DNA of 64,000 nt, taken from assembly GCA_003246765.1 (NCBI GenBank), contig QKDA01000013.1, forward strand, positions 1-64,000, given 5' to 3'. The position numbers and the translations under genes were made by a program. This DNA comes from Spirochaetales bacterium (GTDB taxonomy: Bacteria; Spirochaetota; Spirochaetia; Treponematales; Treponemataceae). Shown here piece by piece: positions 53,621 to 62,333 of this stretch (position 1 is the stretch's first letter; each line of letters opens with the position of its first letter). Below the pieces are notes generated by a model. The model worked only from the letters and a program-made list of their open reading frames with translations, made no database searches and was not told the DNA's origin.

Positions 53621-54466
53621 TTAAACTACATCGATAAAATTTCTTTCATTTTGATTGAACATTAATAGGCCAACAATAAAAAATAACATTGTCAATCCAA
53701 TACTATTAGCAACCATTATTGTTGACACATGCCCAGCCCCAAAAAACCAAATTCTGAAAAGCTCTATTGGTACACTTACCGGATTAACATAATTTACCCA
53801 TGAAAACTCAATAGGAATCTGCGACATTGGATAAACTACAGGGGTAGCATACATAGCAAGTTGCAATGCAAAACTAATCAGGTGTTTCAAATCTCTATAT
53901 TTCGTCGTCAACGACGAAATGATCATTCCAACACCTGTTCCAAGCATTGATAACCAAATAAAAAGAATAGGAAAAAGAATAAGTTCTAGCGCAGGCGTCA
54001 AAGAATTACTCGTGATAAGGTAATAGATATAAAAAAGCATTAACATAATAAACTGAACGAGAATTTTTGTCATATTGCTAAAAACATTGCTTATTGGAAC
54101 GGTGAATCGTGGGAAATAAACTTTGCCGAATAAATTAGAATTATTAATAAATATATTACTAGCATCGTTGAAGCATCCAGCAAAAAAAGTCCATAGCATC
54201 GAACCCGAATAATAAAACAGAAGAAATGGTATACCGTCAGTTCCGATTTTTGCTAAATTCCCAAATACAAATGTATACATCATTGTAGAAAACAATGGAT
54301 TTATAATTAACCATAGCGGTCCAAGTATTGTTTGCTTATATTGGGTTGTAAAGTCCCGTTTCACAAATAACCATACTAGATCTCTATACTGAATTAACTC
54401 TCGAATGCGTAAGTCTAAAAGTTTTCTTTTAGAGGTGATCACCAAATCCCATTTCGTATCTGTCAT
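53621..54466 (-). CDS. wzm: Wzm-type ABC transporter permease for polysaccharide export
   Basis: 281 aa, six membrane helices. LVWLFVKRDFTTQYKQTILGPLWLIINPLFSTMMY (part quoted) and YATPVVYPMSQIP near 190-205 are typical of ABC-2 polysaccharide exporters. AAAGG lies ahead of the ATG, and the wzt gene starts 18 bases further on. AT-rich. A Wzy polymerase and Wzx flippase are not seen in the window, in line with an ABC route. Confidence 0.92.
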   Translation of the reverse strand: MTDTKWDLVITSKRKLLDLRIRELIQYRDLVWLFVKRDFTTQYKQTILGPLWLIINPLFSTMMYTFVFGNLAKIGTDGIPFLLFYYSGSMLWTFFAGCFNDASNIFINNSNLFGKVYFPRFTVPISNVFSNMTKILVQFIMLMLFYIYYLITSNSLTPALELILFPILFIWLSMLGTGVGMIISSLTTKYRDLKHLISFALQLAMYATPVVYPMSQIPIEFSWVNYVNPVSVPIELFRIWFFGAGHVSTIMVANSIGLTMLFFIVGLLMFNQNERNFIDVV

Positions 54467-54485
54467 TTATTTGCCTTTGGAAAAG

Positions 54486-56243
54486 TTAAATTTGTATAAT
54501 TAAACCAATTGTTGCTAAAACATTAATCAAAATAGAACTATGAGCATTTATCATATCCGGATTGTAAAGTGCATTATGAATGTCAAATAGTTCAACTTTA
54601 CCTCGAAGGGATATTACATCCGTGAGTAAAAACAAAGTTTCAAAAGATAATCCATAAACAGCTTTAAACTTGTATTCGTTAAAACGTTTAATTTTGCCAT
54701 TACCATTGTTATCAGTATTGATCTCTTCCCCAAAATTCATAAACCAAATGTAATCATTGTCAATATTTTGCCGAGAAAAATCGACTTTCACCAAACCCCA
54801 ACTTGGTTTTATATTAACTGCTAGCGATTGAGCATTACCACCGGTTCCCATACCAGCACCAAGCCATTGACCACCATTTGTGTAACCTTGCTTTACTTGA
54901 TGATGTGCATAAAAAGTAGTATTCCAGAGAAATTCATAATCTCTTGATGATTCAAGTTGTGAAAATTCAATATTTAAGGTACTAGGAATTCCTAGAAGTG
55001 AGATATTCTTTGACAACCCCCAATTATAAGCCTGAGCATGGAAGGGATATCTTATGAGCAAATCAACAGGACTACTAAAGTCATTCTTTGACCACTCCAA
55101 ATACACTAGAAAACCATATTGAGGAATTAAATATGATATAGTTAATGAAAATCGCTGATCCCTTTCATCGCTCCCGGCTGATTCATCAATAAAAGGCCAC
55201 AGAAGTGTAAAAATACCTACATAATCCATAGCATCCCATTTACTCAACATCGTTCGATGAAGCCCGAAGGTTAAGTTCTTCGCAAAGGGAGGCGCGTAGG
55301 AAAAGGTCACACCCGTCAACAAATTATGGTCATTGGATGAATCATTATCGAACCAATCTGATTCAGATAAATATCCCCAAAATGCGCGAGTTTCAAAGAG
55401 CCCTAAATCCCACCCCAACCACGGCAGGATAACTTCCGTCTTCCTCAAACCAATATCCGCTTTGGGGAAGGGCGGGGCGTTGTTCGACATGAGGATCGGG
55501 TTGATTTTCGCGGGGCCGAGCCAGATAGCCTGAGTACCAAAGCCAGCGGTTAGGGTTTTCCAGGAAAGGCGGATCTCGCTGTCGCCCCAGCTGAAGCCGC
55601 CGAAGGGATCGTCGCCGAAGCGCTGGGGGGCGTCGATATACTTTATACCGTAGTAACCGTACTCGGAGGCTTTCCCTGCGTATATGCCGTCTGATTCAGT
55701 CTCCGAATATGCAGGGGCCACGAAATCATACGGCAGGTTCTGAGAACCGTGGACCACGGGCTTGAAGGTGAGCTCTAACTTGGCGTCGCCAAAGGTGAGC
55801 TCCCCCCGGGCGCCCGCGGAGAGGCTCGCGTTGAAACCCCGTCCCTGCCAGAGGACGCCGTCGTTTTGACCGTAGGGAGCGGCGCTGTTGTAGGAAGTGA
55901 AAAGCTCGGGCCCGTAAACGCGGAAGGCGAAGCTATCGCTCACCCGTCTCATCGACCCCAGATTATTGCCTGCCCAGGGGTGATCGCCTAGATCTGAGGT
56001 GTCCCAAACGGAATCGGAAAGGGTTCGGTAGTTGAGATAGGGCCTTTCGAGGGAGCCGTTCAGGGCGAGAAATTCGTAGTAGTTTTCTTCCGTCGAGAGG
56101 AGGGACACCTGGGCCGAAATAATTCCCGCCCCGCAGGCAAGCAGGACGATGGGGAGAAGGATGCCGCGAAATCCGGCTAGGGACAGACTTAAGCCAAATA
56201 TCGAAGGGGCCGGACTTTTGACGTGAGGGGACAATAAAACCAT
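54486..56243 (-). CDS. Wzi-like capsule assembly outer-membrane protein
   Basis: 585 aa. Signal-like N-terminus (GILLPIVLLACGAGIISAQ), then a beta-rich barrel-like body. YGQNDGVLWQGRGFNASLSAG near residues 125-145 matches Wzi proteins, which hold capsule polymer at the cell surface. The first about 285 residues are coded by GC-rich DNA and the last 300 by AT-rich DNA (18 GC of 60 at 54541-54600, 46 of 60 at 55801-55860, counted by eye). The gene looks like a hybrid. The ATG at 56243 has AAAGG very close upstream. Confidence 0.78.
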   Translation of the reverse strand: MVLLSPHVKSPAPSIFGLSLSLAGFRGILLPIVLLACGAGIISAQVSLLSTEENYYEFLALNGSLERPYLNYRTLSDSVWDTSDLGDHPWAGNNLGSMRRVSDSFAFRVYGPELFTSYNSAAPYGQNDGVLWQGRGFNASLSAGARGELTFGDAKLELTFKPVVHGSQNLPYDFVAPAYSETESDGIYAGKASEYGYYGIKYIDAPQRFGDDPFGGFSWGDSEIRLSWKTLTAGFGTQAIWLGPAKINPILMSNNAPPFPKADIGLRKTEVILPWLGWDLGLFETRAFWGYLSESDWFDNDSSNDHNLLTGVTFSYAPPFAKNLTFGLHRTMLSKWDAMDYVGIFTLLWPFIDESAGSDERDQRFSLTISYLIPQYGFLVYLEWSKNDFSSPVDLLIRYPFHAQAYNWGLSKNISLLGIPSTLNIEFSQLESSRDYEFLWNTTFYAHHQVKQGYTNGGQWLGAGMGTGGNAQSLAVNIKPSWGLVKVDFSRQNIDNDYIWFMNFGEEINTDNNGNGKIKRFNEYKFKAVYGLSFETLFLLTDVISLRGKVELFDIHNALYNPDMINAHSSILINVLATIGLIIQI

Positions 56244-56246
56244 CCT

Positions 56247-56867
56247 TTACTTAGCGACCTTCGTTTCGATCGCGCCGCCAAAACCCGCGAAGAGGGAGCC
56301 TATCACCTCCGCGGCGCGGTCGTCCGCTTCCTTGAGGAAGCCCGTGGCCTCAAGCTCCGAGGCTACCTTGTCGCGGAAGGCCGAGATCTCCTGAATCTTC
56401 AAATCCGTGGAGATGGGCACGAAAAGATTCCGCTTGAGATCCCAGATCCTGATGCTGCTCACGTCGACTTCGTTGGACACGATCGACGAGGGGGGCAGGG
56501 CGATCCGTACCGTATCGGAGGCTCGGTCCCAAACCGCGTGAACCCCGGAGACGTCGGCGATGCCCGCCTTGACGACCCCCGAGAACCTCACCAGGGAGGA
56601 ACTCGTTCCCCCGATGAGGAATTTGCGGTTGAGTTCCATCACGTCGGTGTAGCGGTATTCCAAGACGGACAACTCCGCGATTCTCTCGACCACCGTAGAG
56701 GCGAGGTTGTCGAAGGCCTCCCGGCGCCGTTTTTCCTCCGCTGCCCGGGCGGCGCGGCCCGCGGCGAACCAGGTAAAACCCAGGACCGCGAGAGCCAGGG
56801 CCAAAGCGAACGCCGCCCTGAGGGTCAAGGTTTTAAGTCCTACCGGCTTTGCCCGCGGTTTCGCCAT
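56247..56867 (-). CDS. DUF4230-family membrane-anchored protein
   Basis: 206 aa. One N-terminal membrane helix (about 17-38), then a soluble part with AELSVLEYRYTDVMELNRKFLIGG and FSGVVKAGIADVSGVHAVWD typical of DUF4230, a family of envelope-facing proteins without known role. It sits between the Wzi-like gene and ugd. GC-rich. A periplasmic function in polymer assembly is only suggested by position. Confidence 0.72.
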   Translation of the reverse strand: MAKPRAKPVGLKTLTLRAAFALALALAVLGFTWFAAGRAARAAEEKRRREAFDNLASTVVERIAELSVLEYRYTDVMELNRKFLIGGTSSSLVRFSGVVKAGIADVSGVHAVWDRASDTVRIALPPSSIVSNEVDVSSIRIWDLKRNLFVPISTDLKIQEISAFRDKVASELEATGFLKEADDRAAEVIGSLFAGFGGAIETKVAK

Positions 56868-56871
56868 CGGC

Positions 56872-58212
56872 TTACTGGCCCACCGCGAAGTAGAGGAATC
56901 CCGCCGCCTCGACGTCGGCGCGGCGGTACACGTTGCGGAGGTCGAAGAAGACCGGCTTCGTGACGGTTGACTTGACCCGCGCGAGGTCCAGGTTGCGGTA
57001 CTGGTTCCACTCGGTCATGAGCACCACAGCGTCGGAGCCTTTCATGGCGTCCCACTCGTCGTCGCAAAAGGCGACCGAATCCTTCACGGCCTCGAGGCGC
57101 CAGGAGGCTTCCTTCACCGCGGCGGGATCGCAGGCGCGGATCTTGGCTCCCTTGGCGGCAAGGCCCTCTATGATGGTGATTGCCGGGGCCTCACGCATGT
57201 CGTCGGTATTGGGCTTGAAGGCGAGGCCGAGAACCGCGAAGGTCTTTCCCTTGAGGCTTCCCGCGCCGCCCATGCCAGACTCGATCTTGTCCACCATCTT
57301 GAGCTTCTGCCTCTCGTTCACGTCGATGGTGGTTTCCACGATAGAAAGGGGAGAGCCGTGGTCGCGGCCGATGCGGGCCATGGCCTGGGTATCCTTCGGG
57401 AAGCAGCTTCCGCCGTAACCGGGGCCGGGGTGAAGGAATTTCCCGCCGATGCGTCCGTCCCGCCCCATGGCCTTGGCCACGTCCTGCACGTTGGCCCCGA
57501 CCTTTTCGCAGAGGTTCGCCACCTCGTTGATGAAGGTGATCTTCACCGCCAGGAAGGCGTTGGAGGCGTACTTGATCATCTCGGCGGTCTCGACGTTAGT
57601 CTCGATGTAGGGGGTCTCGCCGATGTACAGGGCCCGGTACACGTCCTTCATGAGGCCCTTCGCGCGGTCGCTCTCGGCGCCGATGACCACCCGGTCGGGG
57701 TGGGTGAAATCCTGAACCGCGGAGCCTTCCCGGAGGAACTCGGGATTGGAGACCACGTCGAAACCGTAGCCCGCCGCCTCGCCGCCCCGTTTGGCAAGCT
57801 CCTCGGCGATCCAGGCTTTGACCTTGCGCCCGGTTCCTACGGGAACCGTGCTCTTGTCCACGATAACCTTGTAGCCGTTCATGGCTCGGGCCACTTCCCG
57901 GGCCACCGCCTCCACGTACTTGAGGTCCGCGCTCCCGTCGTCCGCCGGGGGGGTGCCTACGGCAATGAAGACTACGTCGCTCTTTCGGACCGCGTCGGCC
58001 ATGTCGGTGCTGAATGAAAGCCTGCCGGAGGCTACGTTGCGGATTACCACGTCGTCGAGGCCGGGCTCATAGATGGGAATGCCCCCCTTACGGAGGGTCT
58101 CGATCTTCGCGGCGTTGTTGTCCACGCATACGACGGTGTTGCCGAAATCGGCGAGGCAGGCCCCGGAAACGAGGCCGACGTAGCCGGTGCCGGCTACAGC
58201 GATTGTTGCCAT
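56872..58212 (-). CDS. ugd: UDP-glucose 6-dehydrogenase
   Basis: 446 aa NAD enzyme giving UDP-glucuronate. IAVAGTGYVGLVSGACLADFG near residues 4-24 is the Rossmann block, VDKSTVPVGTG near 125-135, GPGYGGSCFPKDTQAM with catalytic Cys near 269, and AFKPNTDDMREAPA near 330. AAGGAG at 58220-58225 sets the ATG at 58212; the longer GTG-type frame at 58233 is less likely. UDP-GlcA feeds the two epimerase/decarboxylase genes. Confidence 0.96.
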   Translation of the reverse strand: MATIAVAGTGYVGLVSGACLADFGNTVVCVDNNAAKIETLRKGGIPIYEPGLDDVVIRNVASGRLSFSTDMADAVRKSDVVFIAVGTPPADDGSADLKYVEAVAREVARAMNGYKVIVDKSTVPVGTGRKVKAWIAEELAKRGGEAAGYGFDVVSNPEFLREGSAVQDFTHPDRVVIGAESDRAKGLMKDVYRALYIGETPYIETNVETAEMIKYASNAFLAVKITFINEVANLCEKVGANVQDVAKAMGRDGRIGGKFLHPGPGYGGSCFPKDTQAMARIGRDHGSPLSIVETTIDVNERQKLKMVDKIESGMGGAGSLKGKTFAVLGLAFKPNTDDMREAPAITIIEGLAAKGAKIRACDPAAVKEASWRLEAVKDSVAFCDDEWDAMKGSDAVVLMTEWNQYRNLDLARVKSTVTKPVFFDLRNVYRRADVEAAGFLYFAVGQ

Positions 58213-59246
58213 AGTTTTTTCTCCTTGTACCATTGGGTGAATTCGCGAAGCCCCTCGGAAAGGGGCGTTGAGGGTTTCCAGCCGAAGTCGCGCTCCAGGG
58301 AGACCGTGTCCGCGGCGGTCATATACACGTCCCCTGCCTGCATGGGCAGGAATTTCTTTTTAGCCTCGACCCCGAGGAGACCCTCCAGGGTCGAGATGAA
58401 GGCGTCCAGGCGGACGGGATCGGAATTGCCGATGTTGTAGACCCGGTAAGGCGCGGTGGAGCGGTCGGGGGAGACGGGGCTTCCGGTCCCGGAAGCCGCC
58501 GAGGGAAGGGCGGGACGGTCCGCGATCATGATGACCGCCTTGACCACGTCATCGATATAGGTGAAGTCCCGCATGAGGTCGCCGTGGTTGTAGATCTCGA
58601 TTTCCCTTCCGGAGGTGATGGCCTCGGCAAACTTGAAGTAGGCCATGTCGGGCCTTCCCCAGGGGCCGTAGACGGTAAAAAAACGCATCCCCGTAACGGG
58701 CAGGCCGTAGAGGTGGGCATAGGTGTGCGCCATGAGCTCGTTGGCCCGCTTGGTGGCGGCGTAAAGGCTCACGGGGTGGTCCACGGGATCGGTTTCCGAA
58801 AAGGGTACCTTGGAATTAAGGCCGTAAACGGAAGAACTCGAGGCGTAGGCTAGGTGGGGGATTTTATGGTTCCGGCATTCCTCGAGAACGTTGAGAAAGC
58901 CGTCCAGGTTGCTCGCGGCGTAGGCCCGGGGGTTGGTGATGCTGTAGCGAACCCCCGCCTGGGCGGCGAGGTGAATGACGCTGTCGAATCGGTGGGAAGA
59001 AAAGACCGCCGAGACGAGGCCTGAGTCCTCGAGGTTGCCGCGGTAGAATTTCCAGCGGGGTTCCCCGGCCGCCGCTGGAAGCCCTTCGGCGAGGGCGTTG
59101 AGGGACGCGAGGCGGGCCTCCTTGAGGTCTACCCGATAGTAGTCGTTTACTGAGTCGAAGCCGATTACGGTATGGCCTTCCCTGAGCAAACGGCTTGCCA
59201 CGTGAAATCCGATAAAGCCCGCCGTGCCGGTGACGAGGTAGGTCAT
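58194..59246 (-). CDS. UDP-glucuronate 4-epimerase
   Basis: 350 aa extended short-chain NAD enzyme. YLVTGTAGFIGFHVASRLL start, YYRVDLKEARLASLNAL near 38-54 (the UDP-GlcA epimerase signature), HLAAQAGVRYSITNPRAY, YASSSSVYGLNSKVPFSE, SLYAATKRANELMAH (YxxxK) and VYGPWGRPDMAYFKF. It makes UDP-galacturonate from ugd's product. ATGA overlap with the manC gene upstream. Confidence 0.93.
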   Translation of the reverse strand: MTYLVTGTAGFIGFHVASRLLREGHTVIGFDSVNDYYRVDLKEARLASLNALAEGLPAAAGEPRWKFYRGNLEDSGLVSAVFSSHRFDSVIHLAAQAGVRYSITNPRAYAASNLDGFLNVLEECRNHKIPHLAYASSSSVYGLNSKVPFSETDPVDHPVSLYAATKRANELMAHTYAHLYGLPVTGMRFFTVYGPWGRPDMAYFKFAEAITSGREIEIYNHGDLMRDFTYIDDVVKAVIMIADRPALPSAASGTGSPVSPDRSTAPYRVYNIGNSDPVRLDAFISTLEGLLGVEAKKKFLPMQAGDVYMTAADTVSLERDFGWKPSTPLSEGLREFTQWYKEKKLWQQSL

Positions 59247-60352
59247 TCGAGGCCCTTCCTTTTCATGGCCTGGAGGGCGTCCTTCACGAGGTTCGTTTCC
59301 CCCTTTCGGGCCACCAGGGCCTTGCCGTTCCGGATCACGACGATGAGGTCATCCACGCCGCACAGGGCCACGGGTATGTCCGACTGGACGTAACAGCCCC
59401 GGGATTCCACGGGAAAGGCGTTTTCGCTCAGGGACTCTCCGTATTTCGCCAGGGAATCCCAGGTTCCCACGTCGTCCCAAAGGAAGGTGGACTGTACCGT
59501 CACGGAACGCTCGCACTTTTCGCTCACCGCGTAGTCGATGGAAATGGAGGGGCTGTTCGCGTAAGCCTCGTCGAGGCCGGAAAAGGATGCCATTACCTTT
59601 ACGCCCCCTCGTTCCTCCAGTTCCACGCTCTCGCCGGTGCCCTCAAAGGCGTGCACGATCTCGGGGGCGTGGCGGGAGAGCTCCTCCAGGTAAAAATCCG
59701 CCCTGAAGGCGTAGAGCCCGGAATTCCAGAAGTAGTGGCCGTCCTCAAGGTACTTCTTTGCCCGGTCGGAATCGGGCTTTTCCCGGAAGGACTCCACCCG
59801 GTAGGCGGCGGTTTCGTCTTCCAGGGGGCTGTGCACGGGACTTCCGGCCTTCACGTAGCCGTAACCCGTTGCGGGATAGGCGGGGGGAATCGAGAAGGAG
59901 ACGAGATAGCGCTCCGAGGAATACCAGGAGGCGGTCCGGGCGTCGCGAATGAAGGAGTCTTCGGGCTTGATGACGTGGTCGCTCGCCATGAGAAGCACGT
60001 TGACGGGGGTCTTGCGGTCCAGGGAAAGGAGGTAGCGGGAAACCCAGGCGATGGCGGGGGCGGTATTCCTACCCGCGGGCTCCCCCATGACCAGGATCCT
60101 TGAAAGCAGGGCAGGGTCCCCGAGGCGTTCCGAAAGGGCCCTGGCGTCTTCCACCACGGCGTCTACCCAGTCACTGCGGGTAGCCACGACAATGAGGCCC
60201 TCCACGTCGAGGGCCCGGGCCCGGCGAAGGGCGGACTGCAAAAAGCTTTCTCCCCCCTCGACTGCCATAAACTGCTTCGGCTTCTGGGCCGTGGACACGG
60301 GCCAAAGCCTTTCCCCGGACCCGCCCGCTAGAATCAATACGTCGGTAAACAT
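59243..60352 (-). CDS. manC: Mannose-1-phosphate guanylyltransferase
   Basis: 369 aa, the single-domain form without the phosphomannose isomerase tail of E. coli ManC. LILAGGSGERLWPVSTAQKPKQFM near residues 6-29 is the pyrophosphorylase motif, PAGRNTAPAIAWVSRYLL, MASDHVIKP and FREKPDSDRAKKYLEDGHYFWNSGLYAFRADF follow (parts quoted). It supplies GDP-mannose for gmd. It is the first enzyme gene after the regulator, 6 bases apart. Confidence 0.93.
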   Translation of the reverse strand: MFTDVLILAGGSGERLWPVSTAQKPKQFMAVEGGESFLQSALRRARALDVEGLIVVATRSDWVDAVVEDARALSERLGDPALLSRILVMGEPAGRNTAPAIAWVSRYLLSLDRKTPVNVLLMASDHVIKPEDSFIRDARTASWYSSERYLVSFSIPPAYPATGYGYVKAGSPVHSPLEDETAAYRVESFREKPDSDRAKKYLEDGHYFWNSGLYAFRADFYLEELSRHAPEIVHAFEGTGESVELEERGGVKVMASFSGLDEAYANSPSISIDYAVSEKCERSVTVQSTFLWDDVGTWDSLAKYGESLSENAFPVESRGCYVQSDIPVALCGVDDLIVVIRNGKALVARKGETNLVKDALQAMKRKGLE

Positions 60353-60358
60353 CGTTCC

Positions 60359-60895
60359 TTACGCCTCGGTGGATAAAAGATCGTAGATATGAACGGACCT
60401 GGCCCCGTTGCCGCTTTCCGCGGGCAGGGGGTGGTTCTCCGATATGAACACGAAGGAGCCCCCGGGTATATCCGAGGCCTGATCGGTTTGAAGGTACTGC
60501 AAGCCCGCGTTTCCCGCGGCGTACTCGACGATGAAGTCGAGATCGCTCCGGCCGAGGAGCACGATGGAGGTAAAGCCCCTCTCCCGGGCGTCCCGGGCGA
60601 TGCCGATGATCGTCTCCTTGTAGGTTACCACCTTTTTCATGGTGCGCTTAAGGTAACGGTAGGTCCTTTTGGCGAGCTCGTTCATCCCCTCGGGGGTGAG
60701 AACGTAGCTCACGTTTCGGGAAGATATCTTTTGAATGACGATAAAGCCCTTTTGGCTGAGTCTTTTCAGGAGGACGTTAGTCATCCCCAGGGAAAGGTTG
60801 ATTGCCCTGGAAAGGTCCCGCTGGCTGATGTCGCCCTGGCGTTCCGTGAGGTCTTTAATGCTTGTAAGCAGGAGAAATTCCGAGTCTTGTTCCAT
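60359..60895 (-). CDS. EPS-associated MarR-like transcriptional regulator
   Basis: 178 aa with start at the ATG 60895. Winged-helix: ISQRDLSRAINLSLGMTNVLLKRLSQKGFI near residues 25-54 and ISSRNVSYVLTPEGM near 60-74; the rest carries a variable helical part and a C-terminal domain with TSIVLLGRSDLDF. This pattern is common in EPS-associated regulators found beside sugar genes in spirochaetes and others. No Shine-Dalgarno is seen, and an earlier ATG at 61009 is possible. It probably controls the surface polysaccharide operon and itself. Confidence 0.7.
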   Translation of the reverse strand: MEQDSEFLLLTSIKDLTERQGDISQRDLSRAINLSLGMTNVLLKRLSQKGFIVIQKISSRNVSYVLTPEGMNELAKRTYRYLKRTMKKVVTYKETIIGIARDARERGFTSIVLLGRSDLDFIVEYAAGNAGLQYLQTDQASDIPGGSFVFISENHPLPAESGNGARSVHIYDLLSTEA

Positions 60896-60983
60896 GATAA
60901 TCGATGGGTAAGGGGTGGGGAGGGTGGAAGTCCCTTCGTTGATGGAACCGCCGAAACAGGTTTCCACCCCGGTAAGGAACGTT

Positions 60984-61000
60984 TGTTCAAAACATGAACA
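60984..61000. promoter_or_regulatory. Candidate operator (inverted repeat) for the EPS regulator
   Basis: TGTTCA (60984-60989) and TGAACA (60995-61000) form a perfect inverted repeat separated by 5 bases, at the expected transcription start of the regulator gene. Confidence 0.5.
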
Positions 61001-61004
61001 GATT

Positions 61005-61034
61005 ATCATAGGCTCAACGTCGTGGCAAGGGCAA
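61005..61034 (-). promoter_or_regulatory. Promoter of the EPS regulator operon
   Basis: On the minus strand TTGCCC (61034-61029), 18 bases, TATGAT (61010-61005). The start is expected near 60998, within the inverted repeat. The leader to the ATG at 60895 would be about 100 bases. Confidence 0.5.
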
Positions 61035-61036
61035 TG

Positions 61037-61065
61037 GTTACAAATATATCCCGATGTGTTATGAT
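61037..61065 (+). promoter_or_regulatory. Promoter toward the aminotransferase gene
   Basis: TATGAT at 61060-61065 with a weak -35 at GTTACA (61037-61042). ATGGTTA (61034-61040) and TAACCAT (61079-61085) form a 7-base inverted repeat around it. Confidence 0.4.
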
Positions 61066-61105
61066 TATCCTGATTACATAACCATTATCCCCTAAGGAGA
61101 AGCGT

Positions 61106-62308
61106 ATGCCGGTCGCACCGCACATCACCGAGGCCATGGCCTCATCGTCGTTCATTCGCCGCATGTTTGAGGAGGGAATTCTCCTAAAATCGCGCTTTGG
61201 CGCCGATCAGGTCTACGATTTCAGCATCGGGAATCCCGATCTGGAGCCTCCCGAAAAAGTTGCCCTCATGCTAAAGGAGATGGGCGCTTCCCCCCAGAAG
61301 GGATGCCACGGCTATATGCCTAACGCGGGGTATCCCGAAACGAGATCGGCCATGGCGGCCAAGGTTTCGGCGGAACAGGGCGTTGCCCTGGATCATTCCA
61401 GGATCGTCATGGGGGTAGGGGCCGCCGGCGCTATGAATGCGGTTCTCAAGGCGGTGCTCTCTCCCGGGGACGAAGTGCTGGTGAGCGCCCCCTTTTTCCC
61501 CGAATACGCCCACTACGCGCGCAATCACGGGGGGAACCTCCGCACCGTTCCCTCGAAGGATGACTTCTCCCTGGACGTGGGCGCCATCGAGGCGGCCATC
61601 TCGAGCCGCACCGCCGCGCTCATTATCAACTCGCCGAACAATCCCACGGGAAAGATCTATACCAGGACCGACATTGAGGGGCTTGCGGCGGCCCTGAAGC
61701 GCTCCAAGGAAAGAACCGGCCGCTCGGTGATCCTCATCGCCGACGAACCCTACCGGGAGGTGGTTTACGACGGAAGGGAGGTGGCCCCGGTATTCCCCTC
61801 GTGGCCCGACTCGGTGATCGTCTCCTCTTTCGCGAAAAACTTGAGCCTTCCCGGGGAACGGATCGGCTACGCGGCGGTCAATCCCGCCAGTCCCGACGCC
61901 CAGGGGCTCACCGACGCGATCATCTTCTGCACCCGGGTTTTAGGCTTCGTCAACGCCCCGGCGACCTTTCAGAGAATCGTGGCCCAGTGCTGGAACGAGA
62001 AGGTGGACTATTCCTCCTACCTCAAGCGGCGCAACCTCCTCACCGGGATCCTGGACGAGGCCGGCATCGAGTATTCCCTGCCGGAGGGGGCCTTTTACCT
62101 CTTTTGCAGGGTTCCCGAGCGGCAGGCGACCTCCGGGGATTCGGGAAACGACGGGGCCTTTTGCGAGCACCTCAAGGGCAAGCGCATCCTGGCGGTCCCC
62201 GGGAAGGGCTTCGGAAAGCCGGGCTGGTTCCGCCTGGCCTACTGCGTTTCGGAAAAGAGTATAACCCTCTCGCGGGAAGCCTTTAAAAGCGCGAGAATGG
62301 AATGGTAG
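61106..62308 (+). CDS. Class I/II aminotransferase (aspartate/aromatic type)
   Basis: 400 aa PLP enzyme, cytoplasmic. DFSIGNPDLEPP near 43, GYMPNAGYPETRSAMA near 72, NSPNNPTGKIYTR near 170-182, ADEPYREVVYDG near 211, and SSFAKNLSLPGERIGY near 239-254 with the PLP Lys. Substrate specificity is not visible; an amino acid or N-acetyl-LL-diaminopimelate-type transamination is possible. AAGGAG at 61094-61099 precedes the ATG. It is divergent from the regulator. Confidence 0.88.
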   Translation: MPVAPHITEAMASSSFIRRMFEEGILLKSRFGADQVYDFSIGNPDLEPPEKVALMLKEMGASPQKGCHGYMPNAGYPETRSAMAAKVSAEQGVALDHSRIVMGVGAAGAMNAVLKAVLSPGDEVLVSAPFFPEYAHYARNHGGNLRTVPSKDDFSLDVGAIEAAISSRTAALIINSPNNPTGKIYTRTDIEGLAAALKRSKERTGRSVILIADEPYREVVYDGREVAPVFPSWPDSVIVSSFAKNLSLPGERIGYAAVNPASPDAQGLTDAIIFCTRVLGFVNAPATFQRIVAQCWNEKVDYSSYLKRRNLLTGILDEAGIEYSLPEGAFYLFCRVPERQATSGDSGNDGAFCEHLKGKRILAVPGKGFGKPGWFRLAYCVSEKSITLSREAFKSARMEW

Positions 62309-62333
62309 ACCCAAGGACAGGAGGTTTCGGCCT

